Positions 8,157 to 17,301 of a stretch of 64,000 bases of DNA are shown here, in pieces (position 1 is the first letter of the stretch; each line of letters opens with the position of its first letter). Origin of the DNA: Deferribacter thermophilus (GTDB lineage Bacteria > Chrysiogenota > Deferribacteres > Deferribacterales > Deferribacteraceae); the NCBI RefSeq assembly GCF_049472675.1, contig NZ_JAPNXM010000004.1, positions 146,848 to 210,847 on the forward strand. The letters run 5' to 3'. The position numbers were made by a program, and so were the translations under genes. The notes beneath the pieces are model-generated. The model saw nothing but the letters and a program-made list of their open reading frames with translations, did not search any database and had not been told where the DNA came from.

Positions 8157-9485
8157 ATGAAAGAGCTTGTAAAGGTAGCTGATGAAATTGGTAAAGAGAA
8201 AGGTATAACTAAAGATTTATTAAAAGATGCTTTAGAAGAATCTATAAAAGCTGCTGTAATTAGAAAATATGGTAAATTTACAGAGCCTGAAGTAGAAGTT
8301 GATTTAGAAAAAGGGAAGATAGATATTAAGGTTCCAAAAGAAGTGGTGGAGTCGGTAGAAAATAAGAAATATGAAATTTTGCTTGATGAGGCTAAAAAAA
8401 TTAAACCCGATGCTCAATTAGGTGATGTTATAATGGTCCCTGTTTCATTCACTGAGCTTGGAAGACAAGCTGCAACTGTAGCAAAACAACGCATGGTAGA
8501 AAAAATCAGGGAAGCTGAAAAACAGGTAATTTATGATGAGTTTCAGAATAAGGTTGGTCAAATAGTTACAGGGGTGGTGCTCAAATCTGACAAAGATAGT
8601 ATGATAGTTAGTATTGGTAAAACTGAAGCTTTCATGCCAAAGAGAGAAATAATCCCTGGTGATTACTATGATAGAGGTGATTATGTTCGTGCCCTTTTAT
8701 TAGAAATAAAGGTTGTTAAAGGGTGGCCTCAATTAATTTTATCAAGAACCCATCCAGATTTTTTAAAGAAATTATTTGAAGTTGAAATCCCTGAGGTTTT
8801 TGAAGGGATTATAGAGGTAAAAGCAGTAGCAAGAGAACCTGGAGATCGTGCTAAAGTAGCTGTTTACTCAAAAAATAGTAATATTGACCCAGTTGGTGCA
8901 TGTATTGGTTTAAAAGGAACAAGGATTAATGCGATTAGTAATGAACTAAGGGGTGAAAAAATTGATGTTATTGAGTGGTCTCCAGACCCAGTAAAGTTTG
9001 TTTGTAATGCTCTGTCACCTGCTGAAGTGATTTTAACAAATATTTTTGAAGACGAAAAGACAATTGAAGTGGTTGTCCCAGATGATCAGCTTTCTCTTGC
9101 TATAGGTAAGAAGGGGCAAAATGTTCGATTAGCTGCTATACTTACTGGATGGAGATTGGATGTGCTTAAAGAGAGCGAATACAATATTATAAGGAAAGAA
9201 AGGTTGCAAGAGCAAGAAGAAGAACTTAAAGAATTTTATGAAATTTATAATTTAGAAAATTTAGAAATTTTAGATGAAAATATGATTTCAAAGCTTTTGG
9301 AGTCAGGGATAGATGATGTTGAAAAACTTTCTACTGCAACTGTAGATGAAGTTGTTATGGCATTAGGTGTAAATGAAGATCAGGCAGTTCTAATCATTAA
9401 TTCTGCAATAGATTATTTAACTTCAAAACTTGAAGAATTAGGTTATGATGAGGAAGATATCGAAGATGATAATGAAGAGGAATAA
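8157..9485 (+). CDS. nusA: Transcription termination/antitermination protein NusA
   Basis: This 442-residue protein shows, in order, the NusA N-terminal RNA-polymerase-binding domain (about residues 1-130), an S1 RNA-binding domain (about 135-200) and two KH domains (PGDRAKVAVYSKNSNIDPVG; LSLAIGKKGQNVRLAA). A short acidic C-terminal tail with one helix-hairpin-like segment follows. NusA modulates pausing, intrinsic termination and antitermination. An AGGAGG ribosome-binding site precedes the ATG, and the stop overlaps the start of the next gene by one base. The C-terminus is shorter than E. coli NusA, as in many non-proteobacteria. Confidence 0.96.
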   Translation: MKELVKVADEIGKEKGITKDLLKDALEESIKAAVIRKYGKFTEPEVEVDLEKGKIDIKVPKEVVESVENKKYEILLDEAKKIKPDAQLGDVIMVPVSFTELGRQAATVAKQRMVEKIREAEKQVIYDEFQNKVGQIVTGVVLKSDKDSMIVSIGKTEAFMPKREIIPGDYYDRGDYVRALLLEIKVVKGWPQLILSRTHPDFLKKLFEVEIPEVFEGIIEVKAVAREPGDRAKVAVYSKNSNIDPVGACIGLKGTRINAISNELRGEKIDVIEWSPDPVKFVCNALSPAEVILTNIFEDEKTIEVVVPDDQLSLAIGKKGQNVRLAAILTGWRLDVLKESEYNIIRKERLQEQEEELKEFYEIYNLENLEILDENMISKLLESGIDDVEKLSTATVDEVVMALGVNEDQAVLIINSAIDYLTSKLEELGYDEEDIEDDNEEE

Positions 9486-10069
9486 TGGGAAGTAAAGCTA
9501 TTAGAACCTGTATTTCATGTAGTGAAGAAAAGTATAAGCCAGAACTTTTAAGGTTTGTTAATGTTGATGGTGAAGTTGTGTTTGATTTAAAGCAAAAGCT
9601 TGAGGGAAGAGGTGCTTATCTTTGTTTTGATAAAGGGTGTTTTAAAAAAGCAACTAAAAAGAACTTATTTGCTAAAAATTTCAAATGTGAGCTAAGAGAA
9701 AATATATCTTTTATAAAATTGGTAAAGCATGTAAGAGAGACATATAAAAGGTACCTTTACACCCTTATGAGGGTAAATATAACATCTAAAAATATTATAG
9801 AAGGGATATTTAATGTAAAGAATAGTTTGATGAACGATAAAGCTTTTTTATGTTTATTCCCCTCTGATGTAAGTAATAATAGTAAAGCCAAACTAACAAA
9901 TTTGATAATTAGAAAGAAGGTGCCCTTTTATTATGTTGAAGATAAAAAGAGTGTTGCAATGAATATTCATAGACCGATAAGAGGAGCTTATGCAGTTGTT
10001 AATAAACAACTGGCTTCAGTTATGATAGATGTTCTAGAGAAAATTAAAGAATTAAAAAATTGGATTTAG
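9485..10069 (+). CDS. YlxR (DUF448) - L7Ae-like RNA-binding fusion protein
   Basis: This 194-residue protein combines an N-terminal YlxR/DUF448 domain (residues 1-85; RTCISCSEEKYKPELLRF, GRGAYLCFDKGCFKKATKK) with a C-terminal half (about 88-190) that has the outline of an L7Ae/YlxQ fold (ITSKNIIEGIFNVKN, KLTNLIIRKKVPFYYVEDK). In Firmicutes ylxR and ylxQ are separate genes at this same position between nusA and infB. YlxR proteins bind RNase P RNA. The fused form is expected to act on structured RNA in the cytoplasm. The start overlaps the nusA stop by one base. Confidence 0.82.
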   Translation: MGSKAIRTCISCSEEKYKPELLRFVNVDGEVVFDLKQKLEGRGAYLCFDKGCFKKATKKNLFAKNFKCELRENISFIKLVKHVRETYKRYLYTLMRVNITSKNIIEGIFNVKNSLMNDKAFLCLFPSDVSNNSKAKLTNLIIRKKVPFYYVEDKKSVAMNIHRPIRGAYAVVNKQLASVMIDVLEKIKELKNWI

Positions 10070-10084
10070 TAAGGGGTGTTTTAT

Positions 10085-12853
10085 ATGGCAAAGTTTAAAA
10101 TAGCAGAGATTGCAGAAAAACTTGGGGTTTCCACTGAAGAGGTAATTCATAGACTAAAAGATAGTGGTGAAGATATCCCTGAAGACTTAAGTGTTCTTGA
10201 TGATAAACTGGTTTCTAAACTGGGGTTAGATCCAAAAAAGTTGCAGATAGAAAAAAGGCAGGAGTTTTTAAAAAAAGCGATTGAAAGAAGGAAAAGACAC
10301 CCCAAACCAAAAGAAGTTGTTTTAAAAGAGGAAAAGGCTGCTGAGAAGAAAAGATTATCAAAAGAGGAATTACTCAAAAAGAAGTTAGAATTAGAGAAAA
10401 GCTTAAAGAAAGTAGATGAATTAAGAAAGAAAAAAGAGGAAGAAAAAGAGAAAGTAAAGGAAACAATCCAGCAAACAGGCAAGGAAGAAATTGAACTTAC
10501 AAAGTCTGAACAAGAAAAACAACCTTTAATAGCAGCTAAAATTGAGACAGCAGATAAAAATTTAGTCAAAAAAACTGAAAGTGAGCAATCAGAAAAAGAA
10601 GAAAAAACAGGTGAAAAAAGAGATGAAAGAAAAGGTAGAAGATTTGCTAGAAAGGATGATAAAAAGGTAGAAAAACAAAAAACTGCAAAAAAAGATCAGC
10701 AAAAGCGTTTTGAAGGTAAAAAAACTGAAGAAAGAGAAGAAAAGAAATATGTTTCTAAGGATATAAAAGTTGAAGAAACTAAACAAGAAGTTACAAAAGA
10801 ATTAAGAATAGATAAGGAATCTAAAAGGAAAAAGAAAGATAAAGATGAGTTGATTGAAGTAAAAGAGGCAAAAAAACCTAAAGCTAAAAAAGGCGCTAAA
10901 ACTAAAAATATTAAAAAAGATATTTTAGAAGGTTTTGATGAATTAGAGCTTGAAGAGGAGATTATAAAGTCAGATTCTTCAATAGAAGAAGCTATTGATT
11001 TAGAAAGTGATGAGAAAAAAGATGAAGTAAAAAAAGAAGTTAAACAGGAAGAAAAACAAACTGTAAAACAGCCTGTTAGACCATCTAAAATTGAAATTGC
11101 TGAAAATGTTGCAATAACTGAGTTAGCAAGACTGATGGGTATAAAAGCAAATGAGATAGTTAAAAAATTGTTTGAAATGGGTGTGATGGCAAATATAAAC
11201 CAATCAATAGATGCAGAGACTGCTCAATTACTGGGAGCAGAATATGATATTGAGGTCGAAGTAAAAGTTATAACTGAAGATGACTTAATTCCAAAGTATG
11301 AGGATAAACCAGAGGAATTAAAACCAAGACCTCCTATAGTAACAGTTATGGGGCATGTTGACCATGGAAAAACATCCTTGCTTGATAGGATTAGAAGGAC
11401 AAAAGTTGCTGAGAAAGAGGCTGGTGGGATCACTCAGCATATAGGTGCATACGAAGTTGATTTAGATCAAGGTAAGATAGTTTTCCTAGATACCCCTGGT
11501 CATGAGGCTTTTACAACTTTAAGAGCAAGGGGAGCTAAGGTTACTGATATTGTAATTTTAGTTGTTGCTGCAGATGATGGGGTTATGCCTCAAACAAAAG
11601 AAGCTATAGATCACTCTAAAGCAGCAGGTGTTCCTATAGTTGTTGCTATAAATAAAATTGATAAACCAAATGCAAATCCAGATCATGTAAAATCACAATT
11701 AGCTGAGCTGGGTATAATCCCTGAAGAGTGGGGAGGAAGTTACCAGTTCCAAGAGGTTTCAGCTAAAACGGGTCAGGGAATAGATGAGCTATTAGAAAGG
11801 GTTTTACTTGAAGCAGAAATGTTAGAGTTGAAGGCAAACCCTAAGAGACCTGCAGAATGTGTAGTGATAGAGTCAAAACTTGATAAACACAGAGGTGCTG
11901 TAGCAACAGTTATAGTCCAGAATGGAACTCTTAAAAAGGGTGATGTTTTTGTAGTTGGTGCGCAATATGGCAAGGTAAGATCTATGTTTAACTTTATGGG
12001 AAGAACTGTTAAAGAAGCTGGACCTTCTATACCTGTGGAAATTATGGGTTTTTCTGAAGTGCCTGAAGCTGGTGAAAAACTTATTGTGTTGCCAAATGAA
12101 AAGCTAGCAAAACAGATTGCAGATATGCGCAGAGAGAAAAAGAAAGAACAAGAGTTGCTTGAAAAAAGTAAAGTTAGTTTAAACGATATATTCACTAAAA
12201 TTCAAGAAGGGGAATTACAGGAACTAAATATTATAATAAAAGCTGATGTCCAAGGTTCGGTAGAAGCATTAAAAACTTCTTTACAAAAACTATCAAATCC
12301 TGAAGTTAAAGTTCAAGTTATACATGATGGTGTTGGTGCTATTAGTGAATCTGATGTTTTATTGGCAGCTGCTTCAAATGCGATAATTATAGGCTTTAAT
12401 GTGCGACCTGATAATAAAGCAAAGGCTGCTGCTGAAAGGGAGAAAATTGATATTAGACTTTATTCTGTAATTTATGATGCTATTGAAGATGTTAAAAAGG
12501 CTATTGAAGGTATGCTTACCCCTGAGACAAAAGAGAATGTTATTGGTAAGGTAGAAATCAGGAAAGTATTTAATATCTCTAAAGTTGGTCGTGTTGCTGG
12601 TTGTTATGTCTTAGAAGGTAAAGTTATGCGTAATTCAAATGTTAGAGTTTTAAGGGATAATGTTGTTGTTTATGATGGCAAAATCGGTACTTTAAAACGA
12701 TTTCAAGATGATGTGAAAGAAGTAGTTGCTGGTTATGAATGTGGACTTACTATTGATAGATATAATGATATTAAAGAGGGTGATATTTTAGAGGTTTATG
12801 AGTTAGTTGAAGAAAAAAGAACACTTGATGATGTGAATAATCCAAATGAGTAA
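10085..12853 (+). CDS. infB: Translation initiation factor IF-2
   Basis: This 922-residue protein has a first IF2_N module (MAKFKIAEIAEKLGVS), a very long lysine- and glutamate-rich linker (about residues 75-340), a second IF2_N module (ITELARLMGIKANEIVKKL), then the GTPase domain (GHVDHGKTS, DTPGHEAF, NKID) and domains II-IV. IF-2 brings initiator tRNA to the 30S subunit and promotes subunit joining. The frame is open to a GTG at 10076, but AAGGGG sits 8 bases before the ATG at 10085 and MAKFKIAEIA is the natural N-terminus. It overlaps the next gene by 8 bp. Confidence 0.96.
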   Translation: MAKFKIAEIAEKLGVSTEEVIHRLKDSGEDIPEDLSVLDDKLVSKLGLDPKKLQIEKRQEFLKKAIERRKRHPKPKEVVLKEEKAAEKKRLSKEELLKKKLELEKSLKKVDELRKKKEEEKEKVKETIQQTGKEEIELTKSEQEKQPLIAAKIETADKNLVKKTESEQSEKEEKTGEKRDERKGRRFARKDDKKVEKQKTAKKDQQKRFEGKKTEEREEKKYVSKDIKVEETKQEVTKELRIDKESKRKKKDKDELIEVKEAKKPKAKKGAKTKNIKKDILEGFDELELEEEIIKSDSSIEEAIDLESDEKKDEVKKEVKQEEKQTVKQPVRPSKIEIAENVAITELARLMGIKANEIVKKLFEMGVMANINQSIDAETAQLLGAEYDIEVEVKVITEDDLIPKYEDKPEELKPRPPIVTVMGHVDHGKTSLLDRIRRTKVAEKEAGGITQHIGAYEVDLDQGKIVFLDTPGHEAFTTLRARGAKVTDIVILVVAADDGVMPQTKEAIDHSKAAGVPIVVAINKIDKPNANPDHVKSQLAELGIIPEEWGGSYQFQEVSAKTGQGIDELLERVLLEAEMLELKANPKRPAECVVIESKLDKHRGAVATVIVQNGTLKKGDVFVVGAQYGKVRSMFNFMGRTVKEAGPSIPVEIMGFSEVPEAGEKLIVLPNEKLAKQIADMRREKKKEQELLEKSKVSLNDIFTKIQEGELQELNIIIKADVQGSVEALKTSLQKLSNPEVKVQVIHDGVGAISESDVLLAAASNAIIIGFNVRPDNKAKAAAEREKIDIRLYSVIYDAIEDVKKAIEGMLTPETKENVIGKVEIRKVFNISKVGRVAGCYVLEGKVMRNSNVRVLRDNVVVYDGKIGTLKRFQDDVKEVVAGYECGLTIDRYNDIKEGDILEVYELVEEKRTLDDVNNPNE

Positions 12854-13142
12854 AAACAGCTGTATAATAGGTTCATTAATTTTTGAGATAGAGATACCTG
12901 ACGCATTCTCTTTGAAAGAAAAAAGGAGAGTGTTAAACAGTTTAAAAACTAAAATTAAAAATAAATTTAATGTTTCAATCTCTGAAATTGGAGAGAAAGA
13001 TATTTGGAATAGGAGTGTGTTAGCTGTAGTTACTGTTTCGGATAGTAGAATTTTTGTAGATGAAATTCTTCAAAAAGTTATAAACTTCTTTGAAAACTTT
13101 ACTACAATAAACATATTAAGTATAAGTGAGGAAATTTTATAA
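12846..13142 (+). CDS. YlxP-like protein (DUF503 family)
   Basis: This 98-residue protein has the DUF503 pattern: a first strand, then DAFSLKEKRRVLNSLKTKIK, then NVSISEIGEKDIWNRSVLAVVTV. Members lie between infB and rbfA in many bacteria and are presumed to bind RNA or assist ribosome assembly, without a proven role. It overlaps infB by 8 bp and abuts rbfA, so it is translated as part of the operon. Confidence 0.85.
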   Translation: MSKNSCIIGSLIFEIEIPDAFSLKEKRRVLNSLKTKIKNKFNVSISEIGEKDIWNRSVLAVVTVSDSRIFVDEILQKVINFFENFTTINILSISEEIL

Positions 13143-13490
13143 ATGGAAAAAGGGCAAAGAGCAAAAAGGGTTTCTGAATTATTAAGAGAAGAGTTATCAA
13201 AACTTATTATCTATGAAGCTAAAGATCCATTGGTAAAAACTGTTATTATTACTGCGGTTAGGGTTACTAATGATTTAAGTCTGGCAAAAATTTATTTCAG
13301 ATCTTATGATTTAGATATGGATTTACAGGAAATTTTAAAGGGACTAAATAGAAGTAAAGGTTTTTTAAGGGAAAATATAAAAAGAAATTTAAGATTAAAA
13401 AAGATCCCTTCTTTTGAGTTTTATATTGATGATACAATCGATGAAGCATTAAAAATAGAAGGTATCATTAAAAAGCTTCATGAATTTTAA
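13143..13490 (+). CDS. rbfA: Ribosome-binding factor A
   Basis: This 115-residue KH-like protein starts KGQRAKRVSELLREELSKLI and carries the RbfA pattern VRVTNDLSLAKIYFRSY and LRENIKRNLRLKKIPSFEFY followed by an acidic DDTIDEA segment. RbfA binds 16S rRNA in the late-assembling 30S subunit. The length is typical. It abuts DUF503 upstream and overlaps truB by 11 bp. Confidence 0.95.
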   Translation: MEKGQRAKRVSELLREELSKLIIYEAKDPLVKTVIITAVRVTNDLSLAKIYFRSYDLDMDLQEILKGLNRSKGFLRENIKRNLRLKKIPSFEFYIDDTIDEALKIEGIIKKLHEF

Positions 13491-14376
13491 TGGTTTTGTT
13501 GTTTTACATAAAGAAATAGGGGTTTCTTCATTTAACGCCGTTGATAGACTGCGTAAGATTTTAAAAGTTAAAAAGTGTGGGCATACAGGTACTTTGGATC
13601 CTTTAGCTGAAGGTGTCTTACCAGTTTGTTTAAATAAAGCTACAAAATTTATAAAATATTTAGATGAAAATGAAAAGGAATATATTGCTGAATTAAAATT
13701 TGGGATTCAAACAGATACTTTTGATATCACTGGCACAATAATAAATAAAAATATAGAACAAGTAGTAGATCTGGCAATGGTACAAAAGGTTTTAGATGAG
13801 ATGACAGGAGATATTGAGTTACCTATACCTAAATATTCTGCTGTTAAAATTAATGGTGAAAGAGCATATAAACTTGCAAGAAGTGATAAAGATTTTGATG
13901 CTGGGAAAAGGGTTTCAACTATTTATAAAGTGGAGATTTTGGATCTTAACTATCCAATGTGTATAATTAAAATACTTTGTTCAAAAGGGACTTATGTTAG
14001 AAGCTTCATAAATGAACTTGGCATAAAACTTGGTTGCTATGCAACTATGACAAATTTACTTAGAACTAAAAGTGGAATTTTTAATATAAAAAATGCTTAT
14101 AAATTGGATGAAATTGAAAAAATGTTTAAAAGTAAAGATTATTCTTTTTTGTTAAAAATTGAAGATGTGCTAAAGTTCCCAGTTGCAGTTGTTAAAGATG
14201 AGTTTTTAAAGTTGGCAAAAAATGGAGGTAAATTAAAAAGAGGTATGTATTTAAAGTTTCCTCTGTCATCTGAATACAATTATTACTTTTTAAGTGATGT
14301 TAAAGGTAATATTTTTGCCATTGCTAAAAAATTAGAAGGCTCTATTTATCCACTAAAGGTTGAACATGTTTTGTAA
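13480..14376 (+). CDS. truB: tRNA pseudouridine(55) synthase TruB
   Basis: This 298-residue enzyme has the TruB catalytic motif GHTGTLDPLAEGVLPVC, in which the aspartate is the nucleophile, the upstream lead GFVVLHKEIGVSSFNAVDRL, and CSKGTYVRSFINELG in the second half. It makes pseudouridine 55 in the T-arm of tRNAs. It overlaps the end of rbfA, which suggests coupled translation. The 63-bp gap after it holds the rpsO promoter. Confidence 0.95.
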   Translation: MNFNGFVVLHKEIGVSSFNAVDRLRKILKVKKCGHTGTLDPLAEGVLPVCLNKATKFIKYLDENEKEYIAELKFGIQTDTFDITGTIINKNIEQVVDLAMVQKVLDEMTGDIELPIPKYSAVKINGERAYKLARSDKDFDAGKRVSTIYKVEILDLNYPMCIIKILCSKGTYVRSFINELGIKLGCYATMTNLLRTKSGIFNIKNAYKLDEIEKMFKSKDYSFLLKIEDVLKFPVAVVKDEFLKLAKNGGKLKRGMYLKFPLSSEYNYYFLSDVKGNIFAIAKKLEGSIYPLKVEHVL

Positions 14377-14383
14377 ATATTAG

Positions 14384-14411
14384 TTGAGTTTTTTTAAAAT
14401 ATTTATATAAT
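14384..14411 (+). promoter_or_regulatory. Promoter of rpsO-pnp
   Basis: TTGAGT (14384-14389) and a perfect TATAAT (14406-14411) are separated by 16 bases, 28 bp upstream of the rpsO ATG. An internal promoter for rpsO is common in this operon in other bacteria. Confidence 0.6.
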
Positions 14412-14439
14412 TACAAGGTTTGAATAATGGAGGTGTGTA

Positions 14440-14709
14440 ATGGCTTTAGATGCAGTAAAAAAGAAAGAAATCATTGAGAAGTTTAAAAGGCATGAAGGTG
14501 ATACTGGTTCACCAGAGGTGCAGGTTGCATTATTAACAGAAAGAATCAATAATTTGACAGAACATTTTAAACAACATCCAAAGGATCATCATTCAAGAAG
14601 AGGATTGTTGATGCTTGTTGGTCAAAGAAGGAAGCTTCTTGACTATTTAAGAAAGAAAGACTTTAATAGATATAAAAATCTGATTGAGGCTCTTGGATTG
14701 AGGAAGTAA
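14440..14709 (+). CDS. rpsO: 30S ribosomal protein S15
   Basis: This 89-residue protein contains the S15 signature: HEGDTGSPEVQVALLTERI, HPKDHHSRRGLLMLVGQRRK and LLDYLRKKDFNRY. S15 binds the central domain of 16S rRNA early in assembly. A strong GGAGGTG lies before the ATG. pnp starts 3 bp after its stop, the usual rpsO-pnp pairing. Confidence 0.98.
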   Translation: MALDAVKKKEIIEKFKRHEGDTGSPEVQVALLTERINNLTEHFKQHPKDHHSRRGLLMLVGQRRKLLDYLRKKDFNRYKNLIEALGLRK

Positions 14710-14712
14710 TCT

Positions 14713-16812
14713 ATGGAAAAAAACATCTATACTTATGAAGTAAAACTTACCGAAAATAGTGAACCTATTATTTTTGAAACAGGATGGAAAGCAAAACAAG
14801 CAAACGGTAGTATTTGGATAAAGCAAGGTGGTTCGGTTGTTTTAGTGACTGCTGTTGCTGATAAGGAAGCTTCAGATAATACAGATTTTTTTCCATTAAC
14901 TGTTAATTATATTGAAAAATTTTATGCAGTTGGGAAAATACCTGGTGGCTTTATTAAAAGGGAAGGGAAACCAAGCGATAGAGAAACTCTTATTTCAAGG
15001 CTTATTGACAGACCTATAAGACCTCTATTCCCTGATGGTTTTAGAAACGAGACACAAATAATTGCTACTGTTGTTTCCAGTGATCAAGTGAATGCTACTG
15101 ATATATTAGCATTAAATGCAGCTAGTGCTGCTTTGATGATTTCTGATATCCCTTTTGATGGGCCTGTTGGTGCTGTTAGAGTTGGGAAATTAAATGGGGA
15201 GTTTGTAATTAACCCACCAGCTTCAGAAATTGAAGAATTAGAAATGAATATAGTAGTTGCTGGTACTGAAGATTCAATTGTAATGGTTGAAGCAGGGATG
15301 AAAAATTGCAGTGAAGAAGATGTCGTTAATGCGTTAGAGTTTGGACATGAGGCTATAAAAAAGCTTGTTGAAATTCAAAAGAGAATGAGAGATGAAATTG
15401 GTAAGGAAAAATTTGAATATAAAGATTTCTCTGTGACTAAAGAAGATCTTGAAAGTGCGTATAATAAATTAAGTGAAAAGTTAAAAGAAGCTGTTCTAAT
15501 CCCTGGAAAATTGGAAAAATATACTGCAATTGATAAGGTAAAAGAGGATTTTTTTGAAGAGCTCAAAAATGAGTTAGGCGATAGTTTTGAAGAGAATAAA
15601 ACATATTATGAAGAACTTTACCAAGAAGTTGAAAAGAAAGTTTTTAGAGAAATAACTTTAAATTCAGGTAAAAGAGTTGATGGTAGAGGCTATACAGAAA
15701 TTAGACCTATTGATATAGAAGTTGATCTATTACCTTGTGCTCATGGATCAGCTTTATTTACAAGAGGTGAAACACAAGCTTTAGTTACAGTTACTTTAGG
15801 TACTAAGTTTGATAGTCAGCTTCTTGATGATTTAGAAGGTGAGACTTATAAGAGGTTTATGTTACATTATAATTTTCCACCTTTTTCTGTTGGAGAGGTT
15901 GGTTTTTTAAGAGCTCCTGGAAGAAGAGAAATTGGGCATGGTTTTTTAGCTGAAAGGGCGTTAGCTTCCATGTTACCTGATGAGGACGAATTTCCATATA
16001 CTATTAGAATTGTTTCTGAAATTTTAGAATCTAATGGTTCATCTTCTATGGCAACTGTTTGTGGTGGTTCACTTGCTTTGATGGATGCTGGGGTTCCTAT
16101 TAAGGATGTTGTAGCTGGTATTGCAATGGGTTTAATATATGAAGAAGATAACTATGTGATTTTAAGTGATATTATGGGTATTGAAGATCACCTTGGTGAT
16201 ATGGATTTTAAAGTCGCTGGAACGGAAACAGGAATTACAGCCTTACAGATGGATATAAAGATAAAAGGGCTTAAGAGAGAAATTTTAGAAAAAGCTCTAG
16301 CTCAAGCAAAAGAAGGGAGACTTTATATCCTTGAAAAAATGAAATCTGTTTTAGCTGCACCTAGGGAAGAGATTTCTCCAAGAGCACCTAGATTTGAGAA
16401 ATTTTTTATAAATCCTGAAAAAGTAGGGTTACTGATTGGACCTGCAGGAAAAACTATTAAATCAATTATTGATAAAGCTGAAGTTAAGATAGATATTTTA
16501 GAAAATGGTGAATTGCATATATTTGGAAATAACAAAGATTCAATAGAAAAAGCAAAAGAGATGATTGAGGCTGTTACTCAAGAATTAACAGTTGGGAAAA
16601 TTTATAATGCAAAAGTAAAAAGGGTCGCTGATTATGGTGCATTTGTAGAGCTATTTCCTGGAGTTGAAGGTTTGTTACATATTTCTCAGTTTAGCAATAA
16701 AAGAATAGAAAATATAAGGGAACATGTAAAAGTAGGGGATATGTTAGAGGTCGAATATTTGGGTAAAGACGAGCAGGGAAGAATAAAGCTGAGTAGGAAA
16801 AATTTACTGTAG
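14713..16812 (+). CDS. pnp: Polyribonucleotide nucleotidyltransferase (PNPase)
   Basis: This 699-residue protein has two RNase PH domains (first with FIKREGKPSDRETLISRLID; second with GKRVDGRGYTEIRPI and APGRREIGHG), the all-alpha linker, a KH domain (VGLLIGPAGKTIKSIIDKA) and a C-terminal S1 domain (GKIYNAKVKRVADYGAFVEL). PNPase degrades RNA phosphorolytically in the 3'-5' direction as a trimer. The domain set is complete and the length typical. Confidence 0.97.
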   Translation: MEKNIYTYEVKLTENSEPIIFETGWKAKQANGSIWIKQGGSVVLVTAVADKEASDNTDFFPLTVNYIEKFYAVGKIPGGFIKREGKPSDRETLISRLIDRPIRPLFPDGFRNETQIIATVVSSDQVNATDILALNAASAALMISDIPFDGPVGAVRVGKLNGEFVINPPASEIEELEMNIVVAGTEDSIVMVEAGMKNCSEEDVVNALEFGHEAIKKLVEIQKRMRDEIGKEKFEYKDFSVTKEDLESAYNKLSEKLKEAVLIPGKLEKYTAIDKVKEDFFEELKNELGDSFEENKTYYEELYQEVEKKVFREITLNSGKRVDGRGYTEIRPIDIEVDLLPCAHGSALFTRGETQALVTVTLGTKFDSQLLDDLEGETYKRFMLHYNFPPFSVGEVGFLRAPGRREIGHGFLAERALASMLPDEDEFPYTIRIVSEILESNGSSSMATVCGGSLALMDAGVPIKDVVAGIAMGLIYEEDNYVILSDIMGIEDHLGDMDFKVAGTETGITALQMDIKIKGLKREILEKALAQAKEGRLYILEKMKSVLAAPREEISPRAPRFEKFFINPEKVGLLIGPAGKTIKSIIDKAEVKIDILENGELHIFGNNKDSIEKAKEMIEAVTQELTVGKIYNAKVKRVADYGAFVELFPGVEGLLHISQFSNKRIENIREHVKVGDMLEVEYLGKDEQGRIKLSRKNLL

Positions 16813-16829
16813 GGGTATCCCCCCTTTTT
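16812..16829 (+). terminator. G-run/C-run hairpin after pnp
   Basis: GGGG, a TAT loop and CCCC are followed by CC and TTTTT directly after the pnp stop codon. The stem is short, so termination may be partial. The dut start codon is only 7 bp further on. Confidence 0.5.
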
Positions 16830-16836
16830 ATTGATT

Positions 16837-17274
16837 ATGAAGAAAATAAATCTAAAAATCAAATGTGAACATTCAGACTTAGTCCCCACTTATCAATCTA
16901 TCGGCTCAAGTGGGATGGATTTGCGATCAAAAATAGATACGGTCATTAAGCCTGGATGCATTGAGCTTGTGCCAACAGGAGTTTATATCGAATTACCAGA
17001 TGGTTATGAGGCTCAAATAAGACCAAGAAGTGGTTTAGCTTTAAAACATAAAATAACAGTCTTAAATACACCTGGTACAATCGATTCTGATTACCGAGGG
17101 GAAATAAAGGTTATTTTGATCAATTTTGGTGATGAAGATTTTATGATAAAGCGTGGTGATAGAATAGCTCAAATGGTAATTGCAGAATATATAAAGGCGA
17201 ATGTTGATATTGTGGATAATATTTCTCAGTCGGAAAGAGGTGATGGTGGTTTTGGTTCAACTGGTGTTGACTAA
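16837..17274 (+). CDS. dut: dUTP diphosphatase
   Basis: This 145-residue trimeric dUTPase shows the conserved motifs in order: SSGMDLRS (motif 1), RPRSGLALKH (motif 2), GTIDSDYRGEIKVILINFG (motif 3), GDRIAQMVI (motif 4) and the C-terminal arm RGDGGFGSTG (motif 5). It hydrolyses dUTP to dUMP, keeping uracil out of DNA and feeding dTMP synthesis. The frame is open to a TTG at 16831, but the ATG at 16837 is preferred. No Shine-Dalgarno is visible: the upstream bases are the terminator-like hairpin and T-run after pnp. Confidence 0.95.
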   Translation: MKKINLKIKCEHSDLVPTYQSIGSSGMDLRSKIDTVIKPGCIELVPTGVYIELPDGYEAQIRPRSGLALKHKITVLNTPGTIDSDYRGEIKVILINFGDEDFMIKRGDRIAQMVIAEYIKANVDIVDNISQSERGDGGFGSTGVD

Positions 17275-17301
17275 AATTTTTCCTGTTGTAGAATATATAT
17301 A

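Noticed and set aside
10147..10786. Long antisense frames opposite the infB linker (140 and 65 residues)
   Set aside because: They are serine- and phenylalanine-rich mirror frames of the lysine/glutamate-rich linker of infB and have no ribosome-binding site.
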